Shown here in pieces: positions 34,441 through 42,519 of a DNA stretch of 64,000 nucleotides. The first letter of the stretch is position 1. Every line of letters starts with the position of its first letter. Source of the stretch: Opitutales bacterium (GTDB lineage: Bacteria > Verrucomicrobiota > Verrucomicrobiia > Opitutales > UBA953); contig JAFXKI010000007.1 of assembly GCA_017531845.1 (NCBI GenBank), positions 268,081 to 332,080 on the forward strand. The letters run 5' to 3'. A model generated the notes under the pieces. That model was not told where the DNA came from. It ran no database searches and saw only the letters and a list, made by a program, of their open reading frames with translations. The position numbers were made by a program, and so were the translations under genes.

Positions 34441-35592
34441 ATGATGTCTGCCGAGTCCAACACGCATTTCACCGTTTTGAAAACCGATCCCGCAAGCGCG
34501 GCGCGCCGTTGCGAACTGCGCACACGCCACGGGAACGTGCAAACGCCGGTTTTCATGCCTGTAGGGACGCAAGGCACGGTCAAATCGCTCACGCCCGCGC
34601 AAGTCAGAGAAACGGGCGCGCAAATCATTCTCGGCAACACTTATCACCTGAATTTACGCCCGGGACCGCAAACCGTGCGCGCACTCGGCGGCTTACACAA
34701 ATTCATGGATTGGGACGGACCGATTCTGACGGATTCCGGCGGCTTCCAGGTTTTTTCCCTTTCCAAACTGAGAAAAATCACCGAAGCGGGTATCACGTTC
34801 GCATCGCACTTGGACGGGGCGCGCATCACGCTCACGCCGCGTAGCTGCCTCGACATTCAAAGCGCACTCGGCAGCGATATCGCGATGGTTTTGGATATTT
34901 GCCCGCCGTTCCCGGCGAAAAAACGCGACGTTGCCGACGCCAATCGCACAACTTTGCGCTGGGCAAACGAATTCCTCTGCCACGCGATTGACGATGGCTT
35001 CATCGCTGCCGGGCATCACGTTTTCGGCATCGTCCAAGGCGGGATCTACGACGACTTGCGCCGCGAATGCGCCGAAGCCCTTTCGCAAATGGATTTTCCC
35101 GGCTACGCCATCGGCGGCGTTTCCGTCGGCGAACCCGAGCCGGAAATGCTCCAGCAGGTTGCCGCGAGCACACCGTTTCTCCCGCATTTTAAGCCGCGCT
35201 ACGTCATGGGCGTGGGCACACCGCCGCAACTTCTGAAAATGATTGCTCTCGGTGCGGACATGTTTGACTGCGTGATGCCCACGCGCCTCGCCCGCCACGG
35301 CACCGCGTTCACGCCGGACGGCACAATCAACATTAAAAACGAAAAATTCAAACTCGACGAATCACCGCTCGTTGACGGTTTGGACAATTATACCTGCCGC
35401 CGGTTTTCGCGCGCGTATCTGCGCCATCTATACGTTTCCGGCGAAATGCTCTCGTCCGTGCTTTTGAGCATTCACAACATTCATTTCTTCCAAGACCTGA
35501 TGAGCCAAGCGCGGGAACACATCGAAGCGGGAGACTTCACGCCGTGGTCGCGCGAATGGATTGCCCGCTACGAATCAGGGAAGAAAGCTTAA
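34441..35592 (+). CDS. tgt: tRNA-guanine transglycosylase
   Basis: Tgt exchanges guanine 34 of GUN-anticodon tRNAs for preQ1 in queuosine synthesis. I start at the tandem ATG (MMSAESNTHF), giving 383 residues; the frame runs 21 codons further up. DSGGFQVFSL holds a catalytic Asp (98), and IVQGGIYDDLRRECA and MGVGTPPQLL are conserved. The zinc site is odd: bacterial enzymes read C-x-C-x2-C plus His, but here the first two cysteines are Leu314 and Asn316, leaving Cys319 and His345. Zinc binding is doubtful. Confidence 0.94.
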   Translation: MMSAESNTHFTVLKTDPASAARRCELRTRHGNVQTPVFMPVGTQGTVKSLTPAQVRETGAQIILGNTYHLNLRPGPQTVRALGGLHKFMDWDGPILTDSGGFQVFSLSKLRKITEAGITFASHLDGARITLTPRSCLDIQSALGSDIAMVLDICPPFPAKKRDVADANRTTLRWANEFLCHAIDDGFIAAGHHVFGIVQGGIYDDLRRECAEALSQMDFPGYAIGGVSVGEPEPEMLQQVAASTPFLPHFKPRYVMGVGTPPQLLKMIALGADMFDCVMPTRLARHGTAFTPDGTINIKNEKFKLDESPLVDGLDNYTCRRFSRAYLRHLYVSGEMLSSVLLSIHNIHFFQDLMSQAREHIEAGDFTPWSREWIARYESGKKA

Positions 35593-35656
35593 AGAGTGAA
35601 AAAGCGGAAAAGTGGAAGAGTTAAAACCTAGCAGTTGATAGCCAACAGTTAAAACA

Positions 35657-38200
35657 ATGTCCGAGCCTTACATTCCGCCGACGAAAAAATCGTTTTCGCT
35701 CAAAGCTCTTGCGCTTTGGGGGGAACGCCTTGCCTCGCCGCCGGTTTCGGACTGGGAAAACCGTTTCACGGATGATGCGATTTACGCCGGGCGTCGACTT
35801 TACCGCGAATCCAAAATTGCGGAAATTATCATCGGGCTCGATGATGCCGCCGTCATTTTCCGCGTAGCAAGCGCGGGAACGCCGTTTCTTCAAATTCTTT
35901 TTGATTTTGATGCCGACGGGAATATCCTTTGGCGTAGTAGCTCTTCCGCACCGCGCAAGGAATCCGCGCCCTATGCCGTTGCCGGGCTTTACGTCATCGA
36001 AGAATTTGTAGCCTCTGAATATCCGAATCTTCCGCTTTCCGCCGACGGTGAAAAAAGCGAAATAAACAAAACCGCGAAACCCAAAGAAGTGTCCGTTCCG
36101 CCGCCGGCACTGCCTGTGCGCCCGGACCGCAAGTTGTCGCTGAAATTCTCATCCGCGGAAAACGAACTTTCCTTTTCCGCCAATTGGGTCGAAGAAAAAA
36201 GCGAACGAAAAACATCCGCTCTCTCCGCCGAACAAAAAACGCTGACGGCGGGTGAACGCGAACAACTCATCCGCCTCGTTGCCGCCGCGAGAAAATCCGG
36301 ATTCGCTTTCAATGCCGGACGGGATGCCTATGTTTTGGCGGGAACGCTACAGGCGACGCGCTTCGTCAACGAATTTTTCCCCGCGTGGCAAAAACGTTTC
36401 ACAATCGAAAGCGGAAAAGAGCTCGCCGCATTTTCAAAATCCGTGCGCGAAATCGACGCGCGGCTTTTTCTTCGAGCCGAATCGGGAAATGCCTTCGGTC
36501 TCGAGTGGAATTTTTCGCTCGACGGGAACGCGTTCACGCAATCCGAAATTCGCACGTTGCTCAAACATCGCGGCGAGTCCGTTTTCCTGCCGGGACGCGG
36601 TATCGTTCGCCTGCGTTCGGGAACGCGCGCCGTAGCAAACGATTGGCCCGATACCGAAACGCACGGCGTTCCCGTTTACACGCTTCTCTCCCTCTTTCGT
36701 AATGGAGAAAATGATACACTCGTTCCCGACGCAAAGCTTCGCAGTTGGAGAAAAAATTTCCTGAAAGAGCCCGTCCCTCCGAAAGACCTTCCGGAATTTC
36801 TCCGTCCGTATCAAATGCGCGGAGTTGCATGGATTCGCCAAATGTTTTTGCGCGGCGCGCATCCGTTACTTGCCGACGAAATGGGGCTCGGGAAAACACT
36901 CCAAACCCTCGCTCTTCTTTCGCTCGACACCACGCCGCGCCGCCCTGCGCTCATCGTTTGCCCGGCAAGCGTTATTCCCGTATGGAAAAATGAGATACAA
37001 AAATTTTTCCCGCAACTCGGAGTTTGCGTTCTCGGGACAGACGGTACATTCAAGAGGAGAAAAACGGCAAACGGCGAGGGAACGCCGCCGCATATTTGGC
37101 TCTCAAGCTACGGCATGCTACGCATTCACGCCGAGCTTTTACCGAAAAAACGTTTTTCCTGCGCCGTTCTCGATGAAGCTCAATACATTAAAAACCCGCA
37201 GGCGAAAATGACGCACGCGTGCTTGAAAATAGCCGCAGACAGGCGGCTCGCGCTCACGGGAACGCCGATTGAAAACCGGCATCTTGATCTTTGGACGGTT
37301 TTCCGCTTCCTCATGCCGGGGCTTCTCGGCCGCCGGGCCACGCTCGAAACCGAGCTTTCCGAAGCCGACGAAATCGCCGTCGAAAAACTCAAAACGCAAA
37401 TTGCGCCGTTTATTTTGCGAAGAACGAAGCAGGAAGTTGCGCGGGAACTGCCGGAAAAAGTGCAAACGGTGTTGCATTGCCCGCTCACGCCTCAACAAAA
37501 AGAGCATTACGAGCAAATCGTCCGCAACGGGCTTTCCGGGAACGAAGCTCAAGAATCCGTAAGCCGGCTTCTTTCCGACAACCCGACGAACCTGCTTACA
37601 TTGCTTATGCGTTTGCGCCAGGCTGCCTGCGATCCCGCGCTTTTGCCGGGGCAAAGTGCCTTGCCTACAGAATTTTCGGGGAAAATTTCCGTGCTTCTCG
37701 AACGGCTTGAGGAAATTATCGATAATGGCGGAAAAGTCGTTGTCTTTTCCCAGTTTGTTTCCCTGCTCGATCGTGCGCGGAATGCCATTGAACAACGCTT
37801 CGCGGGAACTCCCGTCTTTACGCTCACGGGAAAAACGCTCGATCGTGCCACGCCCGTCAACGATTTTCAAACCCGCGAAGGATCGGCGATTTTCCTCGTC
37901 AGCCTGCGCGCCGGCGGCACAGGGCTCACGCTTCACAGCGCGGAATACGTTTTCCTGCTCGATCCGTGGTGGAATCCCGCCGTCGAAGAACAGGCGATTG
38001 ATCGGGTTCACCGCATCGGGCAAACGCGCCGCGTATTTGTTTACCGTATGGTGGCGGCGGGAACGATTGAGGAACGTATCGAAAAACTAAAGCAAAGTAA
38101 GCGTGCGATGTTTGACACGCTCGTCGGTGCGCTTCCCGATATGTCGGATTGGGCAAGCCACTACCCTTCTCTCGAATCACTCATCGCGCTCAGCGAGTAA
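35657..38200 (+). CDS. SNF2-family helicase
   Basis: The 847-residue protein has a ~370-residue N-terminal region with no clear domain, then a complete SNF2 ATPase: Walker A DEMGLGKT near residue 410, motif II LDEAQYIKN, motif III LTGTPIEN, and the C-terminal motifs VFSQFVSLLDRA, SLRAGGTGLTL and VHRIGQTRRV. Bacterial SNF2 proteins translocate on duplex DNA and may displace RNA polymerase (RapA-like) or act in repair; no cofactor gene is adjacent. LTGTPIEN itself is encoded across a CGGGAACG copy, and at least eight more copies lie in the gene. Confidence 0.9.
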   Translation: MSEPYIPPTKKSFSLKALALWGERLASPPVSDWENRFTDDAIYAGRRLYRESKIAEIIIGLDDAAVIFRVASAGTPFLQILFDFDADGNILWRSSSSAPRKESAPYAVAGLYVIEEFVASEYPNLPLSADGEKSEINKTAKPKEVSVPPPALPVRPDRKLSLKFSSAENELSFSANWVEEKSERKTSALSAEQKTLTAGEREQLIRLVAAARKSGFAFNAGRDAYVLAGTLQATRFVNEFFPAWQKRFTIESGKELAAFSKSVREIDARLFLRAESGNAFGLEWNFSLDGNAFTQSEIRTLLKHRGESVFLPGRGIVRLRSGTRAVANDWPDTETHGVPVYTLLSLFRNGENDTLVPDAKLRSWRKNFLKEPVPPKDLPEFLRPYQMRGVAWIRQMFLRGAHPLLADEMGLGKTLQTLALLSLDTTPRRPALIVCPASVIPVWKNEIQKFFPQLGVCVLGTDGTFKRRKTANGEGTPPHIWLSSYGMLRIHAELLPKKRFSCAVLDEAQYIKNPQAKMTHACLKIAADRRLALTGTPIENRHLDLWTVFRFLMPGLLGRRATLETELSEADEIAVEKLKTQIAPFILRRTKQEVARELPEKVQTVLHCPLTPQQKEHYEQIVRNGLSGNEAQESVSRLLSDNPTNLLTLLMRLRQAACDPALLPGQSALPTEFSGKISVLLERLEEIIDNGGKVVVFSQFVSLLDRARNAIEQRFAGTPVFTLTGKTLDRATPVNDFQTREGSAIFLVSLRAGGTGLTLHSAEYVFLLDPWWNPAVEEQAIDRVHRIGQTRRVFVYRMVAAGTIEERIEKLKQSKRAMFDTLVGALPDMSDWASHYPSLESLIALSE

Positions 38201-38261
38201 AATTCACGCCGACGGGAACTCGCGCATTTTTCGGATTAAAGTGCCTCGGCAAGAATTTCCT

Positions 38262-39281
38262 CTAAATTTTACAGCAAAACGGCATCTCGGATTCGGGAAA
38301 ATCATCTCCGTTTTGCACAAGGAAATTCTCCTCTTTCAGCAAAGGATAAGAAATCAGCACGTTCCCGTTTAAATTTTCTCTGTGCATGTCTACGGCGCAA
38401 ATTCGGCTATTCCCGTAAGTGCGGTAATAATACACACCCGTTTTCGTATTACAGCACGACGAGTAAATCGTGATTTCGTATCCGTTTGCGCCTACACGTA
38501 CGCAGCCGCGCTGCTGAGCCACCGCCCCGAGGATATGGAAAAACTGACCGACGCTTTCCGCCTCCGAGTCTCCGCACACGGAGTTCAGTTTCGTAAACGC
38601 GGCTTTAACAAAGCGCGACGCAGAAGACAAATCGCCGGGCAAGCCCATCGCGCCCATGCCGCGACTGTAAGCCTGCAACGGAATGTCCGGACAAATTCGA
38701 TTTTGCGGCGCATTCGCGGAAACTTGCATATACCCGGCAAGATTCAGCATATGAAATTCAAACGGCGGATTGTTGGTTAAAACGCCGACGGGATTTTCCG
38801 ACAGTTTTAATCCGCTCGCCAAAAACTCCACGGTGAGCGATTTTTCCTCATCGGCAACCAGCCAGTGAAGCGGCGAAAGCGGAAGCTTCCCGGAGAAATT
38901 TTCGTTCAGCGCATTTGTCCGCTCCAACAAAGCGCGCGCCTCGTCCACGTTCCCGCACTGCCCGAGAATCCACGGCATCAGCTCAAACGGCGCAACATTA
39001 TCCTTCGTTCTCGACATCGGCGACCAAACCGCGTTCCCGGGGAAATTTAAACCCGCCATGCCCAGACCCTTTTCGTTGACGGCGTCATAATACAACGGAA
39101 ATCCGTCTGCAACGTAAGCGACACCGATAATCGCGTAATGCTCGTCCAAATTTTTCACATGACGGAATTTGAACGGATATTTGCGCGGCGTAATCGTTAC
39201 GGTTTCGTCATAAGAATAATCGAGATCAAGATTTCGTCCGAAATAATGATCTTTAGTTTTAAATGAAACTGCGGTGCACAT
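38262..39281 (-). CDS. Choloylglycine hydrolase family protein, bile salt hydrolase-like
   Basis: This Ntn hydrolase cleaves the amide bond of conjugated bile salts or penicillin V. I start at MCTAVSF, so Cys2 becomes the N-terminal nucleophile after Met removal; a good AGGAG lies upstream. The upstream in-frame Met would bury the Cys. Arg16 and Asp19 (FGRNLDLDYSYD) are the expected partners, and GVLTNNPPFEFHMLNL carries the conserved Asn. With 339 residues and this wording, it is closer to bile salt hydrolases than to penicillin acylases. It has no export signal. This supports life in an intestine. Confidence 0.85.
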   Translation of the reverse strand: MCTAVSFKTKDHYFGRNLDLDYSYDETVTITPRKYPFKFRHVKNLDEHYAIIGVAYVADGFPLYYDAVNEKGLGMAGLNFPGNAVWSPMSRTKDNVAPFELMPWILGQCGNVDEARALLERTNALNENFSGKLPLSPLHWLVADEEKSLTVEFLASGLKLSENPVGVLTNNPPFEFHMLNLAGYMQVSANAPQNRICPDIPLQAYSRGMGAMGLPGDLSSASRFVKAAFTKLNSVCGDSEAESVGQFFHILGAVAQQRGCVRVGANGYEITIYSSCCNTKTGVYYYRTYGNSRICAVDMHRENLNGNVLISYPLLKEENFLVQNGDDFPESEMPFCCKI

Positions 39282-39342
39282 GAATTTCTCCTTTTTACAC
39301 AAATAGCTTGCGTAAAAAAGCGTCATCAGTGCAGTCTTCCGC

Positions 39343-39933
39343 CTAAAAAAAGACGTTCCCGCCGGCGGCGAGGAGCTCGCGCAAGCGCGGCGCGATAAGC
39401 TCGACGGGAAGCCCGATGATGTTGCTGAGCGGTTCTTCGTAGGATTCGACGATGAGTTCTCCGCCCTCCTGAATGCCGTAAGCGCCGGCTTTGTCGAGCG
39501 GATTACAAATCTCGAAATAACGCGAAATCACCTCATCGGAAAGCGGTTTGAACTTCACGCGACAGGCGACGATCCTCGTTTCGCAAAATCCCGTTCCCGC
39601 GCAAACCAAGGCAACCCCCGTAAAAACAGTGTGCGCGTTCCCGCCGAGAGCGTGCAACATTTTCCGTGCTTCGCACAAATCCGCCGGTTTATTTAAAACA
39701 TGATTTCCGAGAGCGACAGTCGTGTCTGCTCCAAGCACGAGTGCATCCGGGTTTTTCTCCGCAACGGCACGCGCTTTTGCCAGTGCATTTTCAAGCACCA
39801 TTTCCTGCGGATTCCCGTGGGGATTTTCGTTTTCTTCCGCATCGGAAGTTTGAATTTCAAAAGAAAATCCTGCCTTGGAAAGCAGTTCACGCCGTCGCGG
39901 GGACGCGGATGCCAAGATAAATTTTTGCATCAA
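39343..39933 (-). CDS. maf: Maf-like nucleoside triphosphate pyrophosphatase
   Basis: Maf proteins hydrolyse dTTP, UTP or modified pyrimidine triphosphates. The 196-residue product begins ILASASPRRRELL, the P-loop-like family signature, and has LVLGADTTVAL and a Lys-rich DKAGAYGIQEGGE. Paralogue type (YhdE or YceF) cannot be told with certainty. Confidence 0.9.
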   Translation of the reverse strand: MMQKFILASASPRRRELLSKAGFSFEIQTSDAEENENPHGNPQEMVLENALAKARAVAEKNPDALVLGADTTVALGNHVLNKPADLCEARKMLHALGGNAHTVFTGVALVCAGTGFCETRIVACRVKFKPLSDEVISRYFEICNPLDKAGAYGIQEGGELIVESYEEPLSNIIGLPVELIAPRLRELLAAGGNVFF

Positions 39934-39981
39934 AAGGAAAATACTTTTCGGCGTTCGCGTCTTCGAATTCGAAGATTTCGC

Positions 39982-40767
39982 CTACATTTGAAATCCGGAT
40001 CCGAGATAGAATTTTCGCGCTTTCTCGTCGGTCAAAATAACATCGGATGAACCTTCGACGAGAACAGTTCCCTGGTGGATGAGATAGGCGCGGTCGACGA
40101 TGGAAAGTGTTTCACGGACATTGTGGTCCGTAATTAAAACGCCGATACCTTTTTGTTTCAGCGCGATGACAATTTTTTGAACATCGGCAACGGAAATCGG
40201 GTCAACGCCGCTGAACGGTTCGTCCAAGAGCATGAAACGGGGCTTTGTCGCCAGAGCACGCGCGATTTCGAGGCGGCGGCGTTCCCCGCCGGAAAGCGTG
40301 TAAGCGGGCTGCGTTGCCAGGCGCATCAAGCCGAGGTCGTTTAGCTGTGCTTCGCAATACGCTTTGCGCTCGGAGGCGGGCATTTGCATTGTTTCGACGA
40401 CGGACATGACGTTTTCCCACACTGTGAGTTTGCGGAAAATCGATGCGTCCTGCGGCAAATATCCCAAGCCGCAACGCGCACGTTTCCACATCGGAAAGCT
40501 CGTAATATCGTTCCCGTCGAGCAAAACGCGACCGCGTGTCGCGGGAACGAGCCCGACAACCATGTAAAACGTCGTCGTTTTTCCGGCACCGTTCGGCCCG
40601 AGCAACCCGACAACTTCGCCCGCACGCACTTCCAAGCTCACGTCGTGTACCACTTCGCGTTTGCCGTAAACTTTGGCAAGCCCCTGCGTGGAAATGATTC
40701 CGGTGGGCGTTCCCGGGGCGGATTTTTTTTCGGAAGGAGCGGAACTCGGAGAAATTTCAGAACTCAT
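39982..40767 (-). CDS. lptB: LPS export ABC transporter ATPase
   Basis: LptB powers lipopolysaccharide extraction from the inner membrane with LptFG. After a ~24-residue Ser/Pro-rich leader, the ABC domain has GPNGAGKTT, LSGGERRRLEIARAL and FMLLDEPFSGVDP, the last being the LptB wording. The leader may be real or the true start may lie downstream; no nearer Met with better context is evident. No lptA or lptC adjoins. Its presence argues for an LPS-bearing outer membrane. Confidence 0.92.
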   Translation of the reverse strand: MSSEISPSSAPSEKKSAPGTPTGIISTQGLAKVYGKREVVHDVSLEVRAGEVVGLLGPNGAGKTTTFYMVVGLVPATRGRVLLDGNDITSFPMWKRARCGLGYLPQDASIFRKLTVWENVMSVVETMQMPASERKAYCEAQLNDLGLMRLATQPAYTLSGGERRRLEIARALATKPRFMLLDEPFSGVDPISVADVQKIVIALKQKGIGVLITDHNVRETLSIVDRAYLIHQGTVLVEGSSDVILTDEKARKFYLGSGFQM

Positions 40768-40962
40768 AGCGCGAAGATATTTATTTTTTCTGAGGAAAAA
40801 CTAACGCTCCGCTTGCAAGAGAGCAAGAAAACAGAATTTTTCATCGGGAAAACTCCGAGAAGCGTAAAAAAAGCTTAAAAAATGACGGCTTTGCGCATCT
40901 TTATTCATTATTCATCAAATAGCAATTTACCGATCCGGAATTTAGATTTAAGATGTGACGTC

Positions 40963-41862
40963 ATGAGTATTCGATCTATGACGGGCTACGCTCGCGAAAA
41001 CTTTTCTTTGGCGGGAACGGATTTCACGCTGGAAATTTCCGCCGTAAATCAGCGCGGGCTTGCCATTTCAGTGTTCGCGCCTTCGGAATGGATGCCTGCG
41101 GCGGAACGCCTGCTATCACCACTCGTTCGCGAGAAAGCCTCACGGGGGAAAATTACGATTGCCGTTCGCACGGGAACGCCCGGCGGGAATACTCCTTCCT
41201 GCGAAGCTCTCTCCTGGGACGAAGCTTCCGCGGCGGTTGCTCTCGAAAAAATGAAAAATGCGGCAAGCCTTGCCGGCATTCATTTCGTCCCGACACCGGA
41301 AATTTATCTGCGCCTCGCCGAGCTCCACCGTTCCCGCCAAGGTGCGCTACCCTCGATTGAAGACGAAGCGGTTGCCACCACCGTCCGCCAAGCGACCGAA
41401 GCCGCCCTGAAGAGCTTTGTTTGTATGCGCGAGTGTGAAGGGGAAAATTTAGAAAAAGACCTGCGGGAACGCCTCGCACGCCTACGCCACTGGGTTGGGG
41501 AAATCCGCTCCGCCGCCGCGGGAACGGTCGAATATCAGCGCGACGCCCTTCGCGCACGTCTCGCCGCTCTCGGAATTGAAATCGATTTGGACGACCCGCG
41601 CTTCCTGAAGGAAATCGCGATTTTCGCGGATCGTTGCGATATTTCGGAAGAACAAACCCGCCTCGCGAGCCATTTTTCGCAATTCGAAAATTGCCTAAAT
41701 GAAAACGACAGCGGCAGAAAGCTTGATTTTATTTGTCAGGAAATTCTGAGGGAGCTCAACACCATCGGGAGCAAAGCCAACAACGCGGCAATTACGCGTT
41801 GCGTCGTCGAAGCCAAAAATGAGCAGGAGCGCCTGCGCGAACAGGTGCAAAACATCGAATAA
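40963..41862 (+). CDS. yicC: YicC-family endoribonuclease
   Basis: I start at MSIRSMTGYARENFS, the family's conserved opening, giving 299 residues; the open frame extends 27 codons upstream. The C-terminal DUF1732 half contains LDFICQEILRELNTIGSKANN, the most conserved block. E. coli YicC is an endoribonuclease acting on small RNAs. It stands alone with a 195-base spacer before it that shows no clear promoter. Confidence 0.9.
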   Translation: MSIRSMTGYARENFSLAGTDFTLEISAVNQRGLAISVFAPSEWMPAAERLLSPLVREKASRGKITIAVRTGTPGGNTPSCEALSWDEASAAVALEKMKNAASLAGIHFVPTPEIYLRLAELHRSRQGALPSIEDEAVATTVRQATEAALKSFVCMRECEGENLEKDLRERLARLRHWVGEIRSAAAGTVEYQRDALRARLAALGIEIDLDDPRFLKEIAIFADRCDISEEQTRLASHFSQFENCLNENDSGRKLDFICQEILRELNTIGSKANNAAITRCVVEAKNEQERLREQVQNIE

Positions 41863-41955
41863 CGCAAAAGCCTCGAAAAAAAGAGGGGGACGAAAATTTT
41901 AATTTTCGGAAATTTCTCTTAAAAAATTTTCACCGCCGAAGCCGCTTTACAAAGT

Positions 41956-42471
41956 ATGATGAAAAAATCAATTCTATGCTCCGTTTCCGCGTTTTCCGAG
42001 GATTTCGGAAAACTTCTTCTGCGCTTAGTGTTGGCATTTGCGATGCTTCCGCACGGCATGCAAAAAGTTTTCGGCGTTTTTAACGGGAACGGCTTGCAGG
42101 CAACTTGGCAATATTTCACGGAAGTTCTCGGCATTTCGCCTTCGTGGACGGCGGCGGCAATCGCGACGGAATTTTTCGCTCCGCTTTTCCTCATTTTGGG
42201 AATTTTCACCCGCTTCTGGGCACTGACACTGGTCGTTCTTATGACCGTCGCCATGCAGTATCACCTCGACAACGGCTATTTTATAAATTGGACCGGAAAT
42301 CAAATCGGAGAAGGCGTTGAATATCACCTTCTCTACATCGGAGCCGCTCTCGCCCTGCTCTTTATCGGCGGAGGAAGATTCGCGTTTTTCCGTTCCTGCT
42401 GCAATGCAAAATGCGCGTGCTGCGCCGAACCGGAAAAAAGCACCGTTCCCGAAGAAAAGGCGCAGGATTAA
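41956..42471 (+). CDS. DoxX-family membrane protein with a cysteine-rich tail
   Basis: The 171-residue protein has four hydrophobic segments and the DoxX pattern LLLRLVLAFAMLPHGMQKVFG, then AATEFFAPLFLILGIFTRF-like text. DoxX proteins are linked to thiol and redox homeostasis in some bacteria. The cytosolic tail holds five Cys in nine residues (CCNAKCACC), an unusual cluster that could bind metal or act in thiol exchange. It is convergent with the GYF-domain gene. Confidence 0.75.
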   Translation: MMKKSILCSVSAFSEDFGKLLLRLVLAFAMLPHGMQKVFGVFNGNGLQATWQYFTEVLGISPSWTAAAIATEFFAPLFLILGIFTRFWALTLVVLMTVAMQYHLDNGYFINWTGNQIGEGVEYHLLYIGAALALLFIGGGRFAFFRSCCNAKCACCAEPEKSTVPEEKAQD

Positions 42472-42519
42472 ATCCGCCGACTACCGGGAAACCGGGAGCC
42501 GGGAACACAGGAGGTTCGC

